Part shown: in pieces, positions 7,853 through 12,459 of the stretch
Position numbering within the stretch: position 1 is the stretch's first letter
How the letters are laid out: the number at the start of each line of letters is the position of its first letter
NCBI GenBank assembly: GCA_902783175.1
Contig: CACZQA010000120.1
Coordinates: forward strand, 1-12,459
DNA from: an uncultured Coriobacteriaceae bacterium
GTDB taxonomy: Bacteria; Actinomycetota; Coriobacteriia; Coriobacteriales; QAMH01
Length of the DNA stretch: 12,459 bases
Reading direction: 5' to 3'
Program-made: the position numbers and the translations under genes
Notes under the pieces: model-generated
Seen by the model: the letters and a program-made list of their open reading frames with translations, nothing else
Databases searched by the model: none
What the model was told of the DNA's origin: nothing

Positions 7853-8974
7853 TCACGCAAGGCCGGAAACGTAGATGAGCACAAACCCCAGTGCCACCGA
7901 CAGGCAGGCGATGCCGCCGAGTTTGCGGTACCGATGGACCCGCAGCCACGGAGAGCGCCGCACGAAGCCGAACGCCCCCGTCAGGCACAGTGCGGGTACA
8001 CCAAAGACGAACGCGTCGAGGGCCAGGTAGGCAAGCGGGCCGGCGGTCTGCGTGCCGGTCGCGAACGCATCGGCGGTCCCCACCACCATGAGGGCGACAA
8101 ACGCCCACACCGCGATGCACCAGGCAATCCACACGCCTCGCGCCAACGGGTAGGCGTCGACGAGACCTTGCACGAGCGGCACCGCAGCACGCGCGGAGGT
8201 CCCCGTCTGTGCCAGCAGGGAGAGCTGGCGGTCGGCGGCTCGGCGCAGCTTAGAGATACTCGGATAGCGCTTGTCCGGCTCGATCGCGCATGCCCGGTCA
8301 AGCACGCGACTCAAGCCCGGGGCCACCTGCATAGCCTCCTGCCCTGGGTGCTCGCCTGTCACGAGGAAGTGCAGGAGCTTTCCCGCCGCGTAGACGTCGG
8401 CGCGCTCGTCGCTCTGGCCGAACCCGAACTGCTCGGGCGGGGCGTACCCCATCGTCCCCCACAGCTCCGTATCGGCATGGGCGCCACTGTGCGGGCGTCG
8501 GGCAATCCCGAAGTCTATGAGATGGGCATGCGTGCCGTCGAACACGATATTCGAGGGGTTGATATCGCGGTGGATGATCGGGCCGCCCTCAGCCGCATGG
8601 AGCACCTCGACGGCGCTGCACACGTCGTCGAAAATGGCCTGGGCGCGATGCAGGTCGGGAGGCTGGATCTCGTAGAGCTCCTCGACCGTGGTGCCCTCCA
8701 CCCATTCGAGCACGACGATGAGCCTGTCTCCCACGCGGGTATGCGAGACGACGCGGGGCAGAAGCGGGCTGCAGATGGCGTCCATGAGCTCGTAGGGATG
8801 CTTCTTTTCCGGCTCGACCTGGAGGAACTTCCGGACGTAGCGCTTGCCCGCCGCGTCCTCGACGAGCTCGGTCCGCTCGAGGCGGTTGTCCTTCAACAGC
8901 TGGACGGTCGTATAGCGGGAGGCGTCGTCGTAGGAGGAGACGAAGGCGTCGATATCGTCAGTTCGCGCCGTCAT
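7853..8974 (-). CDS. Membrane-anchored, atypical serine/threonine protein kinase
   Basis: 373 residues. A protein-kinase domain occupies about 20-255 and three hydrophobic segments follow (about 280-299, 314-336, 353-371), so the kinase faces the cytoplasm on a C-terminal anchor with no sizeable extracellular sensor. Visible motifs: the ATP-binding lysine, probably K49 in RYVRKFL; a catalytic loop HRDINPSN (135-142); DFG at 154-156; GYAPPEQ (176-182) as the APE-type segment; and DERADVYAAGKLL (189-201). Unusual points are the absence of a glycine-rich loop near 25-40 and Asn in place of the catalytic-loop lysine (HRDxN rather than HRDxK). The ATG at 8974 lies inside the preceding HTH gene, overlapping it by 17 nt, so the two are translationally linked. 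Substrate unknown; the HTH partner is the obvious candidate. Confidence 0.9.
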   Translation of the reverse strand: MTARTDDIDAFVSSYDDASRYTTVQLLKDNRLERTELVEDAAGKRYVRKFLQVEPEKKHPYELMDAICSPLLPRVVSHTRVGDRLIVVLEWVEGTTVEELYEIQPPDLHRAQAIFDDVCSAVEVLHAAEGGPIIHRDINPSNIVFDGTHAHLIDFGIARRPHSGAHADTELWGTMGYAPPEQFGFGQSDERADVYAAGKLLHFLVTGEHPGQEAMQVAPGLSRVLDRACAIEPDKRYPSISKLRRAADRQLSLLAQTGTSARAAVPLVQGLVDAYPLARGVWIAWCIAVWAFVALMVVGTADAFATGTQTAGPLAYLALDAFVFGVPALCLTGAFGFVRRSPWLRVHRYRKLGGIACLSVALGFVLIYVSGLA

Positions 8975-9398
8975 CGCTGACCGTCTTCTCGCCGAAACGG
9001 AAAAGCTCGTCGTCGGTGCGCGAGAGGTCGTAGCCGTGGGTGATGCAGAAGATGATGATCGCGTCCCGCCGATTCTTGCTGTAGAGGTCGCCGCAATCGG
9101 CATGGTTGAGCAGCAGCCGCATCTCGCGCAGAGAGACCCCCATCGCAAGCCCGATCGCGAGCACTTTGTCACGGCTCGCGCCACGGGCACCGCTGAAGAT
9201 CTGGTATCCGAAGGTCTCGTTGAGGTGCGCGTTCTTGATGACCGTCGCCTTGCGCAGGCCCTTTGCCTCGAGAAGCTCGTTAAGATACCCGGACAGGTCG
9301 CGGTCTGCGCCGTCTTCGTATTCCAAGAACCCTTCCGGGGTGTGCGAACGCGCAATCTGCTCGAGGAGCTCGTCGGTGAGTATCTGTCTGTCTTGCAC
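8958..9398 (-). CDS. HTH (Cro/CI-like) regulator paired with a kinase
   Basis: 146 residues, translated from a GTG at 9398 that has AAAGG six nt upstream; the in-frame ATG at 9440 has no ribosome site and would overlap a possible extended -10 box (TGCTACTAT). Residues about 36-100 look like a five-helix Cro/CI DNA-binding domain: LNELLEAKG, then ATVIKNAHL, the recognition-helix region ETFGYQIFSG, SRDKVLAIGLAMGVS and REMRLLLNHA. A conserved-looking C-terminal part follows (LYSKNRRDAIIIFCI, then a Glu-Leu rich end to 146). From memory, similar YQIFxGxRxxSRDK proteins recur next to kinases in anaerobic Gram-positives. It overlaps the kinase start by 17 nt. Likely a DNA-binding partner of the kinase; target genes unknown. 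Confidence 0.8.
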   Translation of the reverse strand: MQDRQILTDELLEQIARSHTPEGFLEYEDGADRDLSGYLNELLEAKGLRKATVIKNAHLNETFGYQIFSGARGASRDKVLAIGLAMGVSLREMRLLLNHADCGDLYSKNRRDAIIIFCITHGYDLSRTDDELFRFGEKTVSDDGAN

Positions 9399-9600
9399 GC
9401 CTCGCCTTTCGAAGCGAATTGTCTTTCTTCTTGGACGCATAGTAGCAGAGCCCTGTGACAGACGTTTCGCCTCGCGTGCGCGCGGCGTCACAGCAACGCT
9501 CCCCGTGCTCCCCTCTCGTATCCCGGTGTCTGCAGTTTTGCGCACAAAGATACTAGGAGCTACCGCCGCGCGATTCATTAGCTGCCAGCATAGAGAGGGA

Positions 9601-10449
9601 TCAAGCGGCGCCAAATGCGTCGAGGCGAGCCTGCTTGAGAAGGGAGATTTCCTCCGCATATCCCGACAGGGAGTCATGGGGTGTCTCGAGAAAGAACGGC
9701 AGGTCCTTGAGTTGCGGATGCATGACGACCGCCATGAGCGACCCGAGGCCGATACGCCCCTTGCCTATCTGCTCGTGGCGGTCTTTGTGCGAAGCGAGCG
9801 GGTTCTTGGAATCGTTGAGGTGAATCGCCCGCAGGCGCTCGATGCCGAGCACGCGGTCGAACTGCTCGAGCACGTCGTCTAGGTGCGCGAGGTCGTATCC
9901 TGCATCCCACACATGGCAGGTATCGAGGCAGACGCCCACATGGTCTTGCAGCTCGATGCGCTCGATGATGTCGCGTAGCTCCTCGAAGCTGCGCCCGATC
10001 TCGGTCCCCTTGCCCGCCATGGTCTCGAGAAGCAGCGTCGTCGTCTGCGCAGGGTCGAGTGCGGAGTTGATGGCCTCTGCGATCATCGCGATGCCCGCTT
10101 CTGGCCCCTGCCCCACATGGCTGCCCGGATGCATGTTGTAGAGCTGCCCGGGAATCTGCTCCATGCGAAGCAAGTCGTCGGCAAGCACTTCACGTGCGAA
10201 GACGCGCGTCCGCTCCGTGGCAGATGCCGGGTTGAGCGTGTAGGGCGCGTGAGCCAAGACGCGCGTGATGCCCTGCTCGGCGGCAATCGAGCGGAATTCC
10301 GCCATGTCCGCGGGGTCGATGGCCTTCGCCTTGCCGCCGCGCGGATTGCGCGTGAAGAACTGGAACGTGTTCGCGCCGATGGAGACGGCATCGCGTGCCG
10401 CAGCCGCGAAACCCTTGGCTATGGAGAGATGGCACCCGATCGTGAACAC
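9601..10449 (-). CDS. nfo: Endonuclease IV (deoxyribonuclease IV)
   Basis: Zinc-dependent AP endonuclease of base-excision repair, structurally unrelated to exonuclease III. 282 residues, family length. All nine metal ligands are visible: H67 (AHAPY), H107 ([11 protein letters not shown]), E142 (LLET), D176 and H179 ([13 protein letters not shown]), H210 (IHLNDS), D223 and H225 ([11 protein letters not shown]) and E255 (FLETPHD). The start chosen is the GTG at 10449 ([13 protein letters not shown]), with GGGGG 10 nt upstream; a GTG at 10458 overlaps the stop codon of the preceding gene as GTGA and would add three residues, but leaves no room for a ribosome site. Only 5 nt separate it from the SDR-like gene, so it is the last gene of a tight operon. 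Confidence 0.96.
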   Translation of the reverse strand: MFTIGCHLSIAKGFAAAARDAVSIGANTFQFFTRNPRGGKAKAIDPADMAEFRSIAAEQGITRVLAHAPYTLNPASATERTRVFAREVLADDLLRMEQIPGQLYNMHPGSHVGQGPEAGIAMIAEAINSALDPAQTTTLLLETMAGKGTEIGRSFEELRDIIERIELQDHVGVCLDTCHVWDAGYDLAHLDDVLEQFDRVLGIERLRAIHLNDSKNPLASHKDRHEQIGKGRIGLGSLMAVVMHPQLKDLPFFLETPHDSLSGYAEEISLLKQARLDAFGAA

Positions 10450-10454
10450 GCCCG

Positions 10455-11213
10455 TCACGCCCCCAGGCGAAAGCCGCCATCGAGGGCGATGGTCTGACCG
10501 GTGACGTTGCGTGCGGCAGACCCCAAAAGATACGCGCACGTCTCGCCGACTTCGTCTTCCACCTCGGAGAAGCGCCCCGTGGGAACGGATGCGAGCGCCG
10601 CCTCGTAATCCGCCGGGAACTCCTGCTCCAGGCGCTCGAGCTGGGCGGTCCGCGCGAGGACGCGCACCATGTTCACCGTGATGCCCTCTGCGGCCCATTC
10701 CTTTGCCGCGACGGTGCTCAGCGCCGCCACGGCAGCCCCCGCAGCCGAAAGAACGCCTGTCGACGCATGTCCCTCGGATGCGGGCAGGAAGTTGACAACG
10801 CTTCCCTTCGCATCGCGCAGGTGCGGGTACGCCGCCTTCATCCACGCCTGCACGGCAACGGGCCCGTATTCGAGCGCCGTGGAAAGCTCCGAAGATTTCA
10901 CGCGCGCGAGGGGCGTGCCGTTTTTCGCGACGAGCGCGCAGTTTACCAGCGCGTCGACGCGCCCGAGCCTTTCCACGACCTGCGCGAGCGCCTCCACCGT
11001 GGACTTCTCGTCGGGATGCTCGACCTTGAGCGGCAGCACCTTCACGCCGAACTCGCCCTCGAGCTCTTTCGCGGCCGTGAGCTTGCCCTTGCTCGGGCCA
11101 GTCACGGCCAGGCTCGCGCCATGGCGTGCCAGAGCACGGGCAACGCCGTAGCCGATGCTTCTGGCCTTGCCGCCGCCCGTGACAATCACGACCTTGCCTT
11201 CGAGCTCCCTCAT
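10455..11213 (-). CDS. Degenerate short-chain dehydrogenase (SDR) family protein
   Basis: 252 residues with a complete SDR fold: N-terminal [18 protein letters not shown] (8-25) resembling the nucleotide-binding TGxxxGxG loop, DALVNCA at 87-93 in place of NNAG, the SVVNFLP strand at 138-144, and a C-terminal [11 protein letters not shown] (238-248) typical of the family. The YxxxK catalytic pair is missing: the sequence there is [12 protein letters not shown], with Leu155 at the Tyr position and Gly159 at the Lys position. The spacing in [10 protein letters not shown] recalls enoyl-ACP reductases (FabI type), which also depend on Tyr and Lys, so an active FabI is unlikely. The ATG at 11213 overlaps the preceding stop codon as ATGA. 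The reading frame is intact, so it is kept, perhaps as a nucleotide-binding or non-redox protein. Confidence 0.87.
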   Translation of the reverse strand: MRELEGKVVIVTGGGKARSIGYGVARALARHGASLAVTGPSKGKLTAAKELEGEFGVKVLPLKVEHPDEKSTVEALAQVVERLGRVDALVNCALVAKNGTPLARVKSSELSTALEYGPVAVQAWMKAAYPHLRDAKGSVVNFLPASEGHASTGVLSAAGAAVAALSTVAAKEWAAEGITVNMVRVLARTAQLERLEQEFPADYEAALASVPTGRFSEVEDEVGETCAYLLGSAARNVTGQTIALDGGFRLGA

Positions 11214-12040
11214 CGTGCGCCTCGCTCGCAAAGCTGGTAGAACGCGACAGCGCTCGCCGCTGCGACGTTGAGCGAATCGACCCCGTGTGCCATGGGAATC
11301 TTCACCGTGTAGTCGCACGAGGCGATCGTGTGCGGGGAAAGCCCGTCGCCTTCGGTGCCCAAGACGATGGCGAGCTTGGGCTCGGCGTTGAGCATGGCGT
11401 CGTCGATGGCGACCGAGTCGTCCGAAAGCGCCATGGCAGCCGTCGCAAAGCCGAGGCGCTTGAGCTGGGCGATGCCCTTCTCGGGCCAATCGTGCACGTC
11501 GGAGCCGATGCGCGTCCACGGCACCTGGAAGACGGTGCCCATGGAGACGCGGACCGCGCGGCGGTACAGTGGGTCGCAGCACGTCGGGGTCACGAGCACC
11601 GCATCGGCGTCGAGCGCCGCAGCCGAACGGAAGATCGCCCCCACGTTGGTGTGGTCGACGATGCCCTCGAGCACCGCGATGCGCGACGCGCCCTCGAGCA
11701 GCTCTTCCACGCTCGGCAGCTGCGGACGGCGCATGGCGCACAGCACGCCGCGCGTGAGCTTGAAGCCCGTGAGCTGCTCGAGCAGCTCCGACGGGCCCGT
11801 ATAGACGGGAACGTCCCCGCAGCGCTCGATGAGCGCGCGCTCTGGCTCGATGTGGTTGCGCTCCATGAGCAAAGACAAAGGTGACATCCCGGCATCGAGC
11901 GCGCGGGATATCACCTTTGGAGACTCGGCTATGAAGATGCCCTTCTCGGGCTCGAGACGGTTGCGCAGCTGCGCTTCCGTCAGGCGCATGTACACGTCGA
12001 GCGCAGGGTCGTCGATCGATTCGAGTTCGATTACCTGCAC
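11210..12040 (-). CDS. TrmH/SpoU-family RNA 2'-O-methyltransferase
   Basis: Uses S-adenosylmethionine to methylate a ribose 2'-OH in rRNA or tRNA. 276 residues. An N-terminal substrate-binding domain (about 30-105, with [16 protein letters not shown]) precedes the knotted SPOUT domain, whose three motifs are present: [12 protein letters not shown] (129-140, with the catalytic Arg138), [11 protein letters not shown] (225-235) and [18 protein letters not shown] (248-265). The start is a GTG at 12040, with AGGAG about 12 nt upstream; that ribosome site overlaps the stop codon of the rubredoxin-like gene. It ends in a 4-nt ATGA overlap with the SDR-like gene. Which RNA nucleotide it modifies (RlmB-, TrmH- or TsnR-like) cannot be told. 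Confidence 0.93.
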   Translation of the reverse strand: MQVIELESIDDPALDVYMRLTEAQLRNRLEPEKGIFIAESPKVISRALDAGMSPLSLLMERNHIEPERALIERCGDVPVYTGPSELLEQLTGFKLTRGVLCAMRRPQLPSVEELLEGASRIAVLEGIVDHTNVGAIFRSAAALDADAVLVTPTCCDPLYRRAVRVSMGTVFQVPWTRIGSDVHDWPEKGIAQLKRLGFATAAMALSDDSVAIDDAMLNAEPKLAIVLGTEGDGLSPHTIASCDYTVKIPMAHGVDSLNVAAASAVAFYQLCERGAR

Positions 12041-12055
12041 GTCAGACTGTTGCTC

Positions 12056-12169
12056 CTACTCTTCGACCAGCTCGAACATCTCGGGACCGACACCGCAGAC
12101 CGGGCAGGCCGCGGGCGGCTCCTCGCCCTCGTAGATGTAACCGCAGACCTTGCAACGCCACTTCTTCAT
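12056..12169 (-). CDS. 37-residue rubredoxin-like protein
   Basis: A free-standing mini iron-binding protein: MKKWRCKVCGYIYEGEE, then PPAACPVCGVGPEMFEL. The four cysteines C6, C9, C22 and C25 form CxxC-x12-CxxC, the spacing of the C-terminal rubredoxin-like domain of rubrerythrins rather than of classical rubredoxins (about 52 residues, roughly 29 between pairs). It presumably binds one Fe(Cys)4 centre and carries electrons. The ATG at 12169 has AGAAAGG about 7 nt upstream, and 63 nt separate it from the end of the rubrerythrin gene on the same strand, so it may donate electrons to rubrerythrin. Its stop codon, 15 nt before the methyltransferase start, is fused to that gene's ribosome site. 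Confidence 0.88.
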   Translation of the reverse strand: MKKWRCKVCGYIYEGEEPPAACPVCGVGPEMFELVEE

Positions 12170-12232
12170 GATGGCACCTTTCTCGTAGGCTCTACCAGCC
12201 CACATGCATCGAGCACGCGGGCGAAACACCTG

Positions 12233-12459
12233 CTAGTAGTTGACGCTCCTGAGCTCGAAGTACGCCTTGGGATGAGCGCAGACCGGGCAGATCTCGGGCG
12301 GCTCCTTGCCGATGACGATATGGCCGCAGTTGCGGCAGATCCAGATGGCGTCGCCGTCGCGGCTGAAGACCTTGCCGGTCTCGACGTTGTCGATGAGGGC
12401 ACGGTAGCGCTCCTCGTGGTGCTTCTCGACGGCGCCGACCAGGCGGAACTTGGCGGCAA
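12233..12459 (-). CDS. Rubrerythrin, C-terminal part (5' part outside window)
   Basis: The last 75 codons of a rubrerythrin, a non-haem di-iron peroxidase that removes hydrogen peroxide in anaerobes. The visible part begins in the last helix of the ferritin-like domain with VEKHHEERYRAL, the second ExxH iron-binding motif, then passes through VETGKVFSRDG to the rubredoxin-like domain ICRNCG...ICPVCAHPKAYFEL, with the CxxC-x12-CxxC spacing. It ends normally with SVNY and a TAG. The N-terminal di-iron half lies beyond the right edge. It is the most upstream visible gene of the string ending in nfo, which supports an oxidative-stress role for that operon. Confidence 0.95.
   Translation of the reverse strand, partial: AAKFRLVGAVEKHHEERYRALIDNVETGKVFSRDGDAIWICRNCGHIVIGKEPPEICPVCAHPKAYFELRSVNY

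Noticed and set aside
7403..8980. Plus-strand open frame (525 codons) opposite xth and the kinase
   Set aside because: Crosses two real genes and their spacer, with no domain signature.
8975..9355. N-terminal extension of the kinase reading frame upstream of 8974
   Set aside because: It is the out-of-frame shadow of the HTH gene, Arg/Ser-rich and without kinase or known domain features; the kinase start at 8974 fits the overlap with the HTH stop.
9399..9600. Search for a small gene, terminator or RNA in the 202-nt gap between nfo and the HTH gene
   Set aside because: I see only a weak AGCTA/TAGCT stem after nfo, a CTGTCACAG palindrome and a possible TGCTACTAT extended -10 before the HTH start; none is strong enough to list as a feature.
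10449..10458. Alternative nfo start at the GTG at 10458, coupled as GTGA to the SDR-like stop codon
   Set aside because: The overlap is attractive, but the only SD-like run (GGGGG) would be one base from this GTG, whereas it is 10 nt from the GTG at 10449, where the family's N-terminus begins.

Overview
The window is a dense, high-GC bacterial chromosomal segment with no mobile elements, CRISPR array, tRNA or rRNA that I can see. Gene content suggests an anaerobic actinobacterium of the class Coriobacteriia (Collinsella/Olsenella/Eggerthella-like): high GC coding on almost every codon third position, a rubrerythrin with a rubredoxin-like companion, the iron-sulfur type epoxyqueuosine reductase QueH, a MoaE-like orphan and an AGCS sodium symporter. 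This placement is inference from gene types and protein style, not from a marker gene. No gap between genes exceeds about 205 bases.

Left part (1-4344): a minus-strand run queA - tgt - nadE (nadE cut by the left edge), and a divergent plus-strand pair made of a small single-pass membrane protein and queH. QueA, Tgt and QueH are three steps of queuosine tRNA modification: Tgt exchanges guanine for a 7-deazaguanine in the anticodon wobble position, QueA builds the epoxycyclopentane ring, QueH reduces epoxyqueuosine to queuosine. No preQ1 synthesis genes (queC/D/E/F) lie in the window. NadE carries the ATP-pyrophosphatase SGGIDS motif, but its nitrilase-like glutaminase domain appears to have lost its catalytic Glu-Lys-Cys triad.

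Middle part (4396-6839): a strong intrinsic terminator, a cold-shock protein gene with a good promoter and a leader of about 100 nt, an orphan MoaE-like protein with its own TATAAT box, a perfect 11-bp hairpin, and an AGCS-family sodium:amino-acid symporter whose upstream region carries two short inverted repeats.

Right part (6980-12459), all minus strand: exonuclease III (xth); an HTH regulator overlapping a membrane-anchored, atypical serine/threonine kinase; then the gene string rubrerythrin (cut by the right edge) - 37-residue rubredoxin-like protein - SpoU-type RNA methyltransferase - degenerate short-chain dehydrogenase - endonuclease IV (nfo), with gaps of 63, 15, -4 and 5 nt. Two unrelated AP-endonuclease families (Xth and Nfo) and peroxide-defence proteins thus flank a signalling pair, which suggests an oxidative-stress and DNA-repair neighbourhood.

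The points most worth following are the NadE that looks unable to use glutamine, the SDR without its Tyr/Lys catalytic pair in a translationally coupled operon, the HTH-kinase module, the small membrane protein ahead of queH, and the orphan MoaE-like protein.
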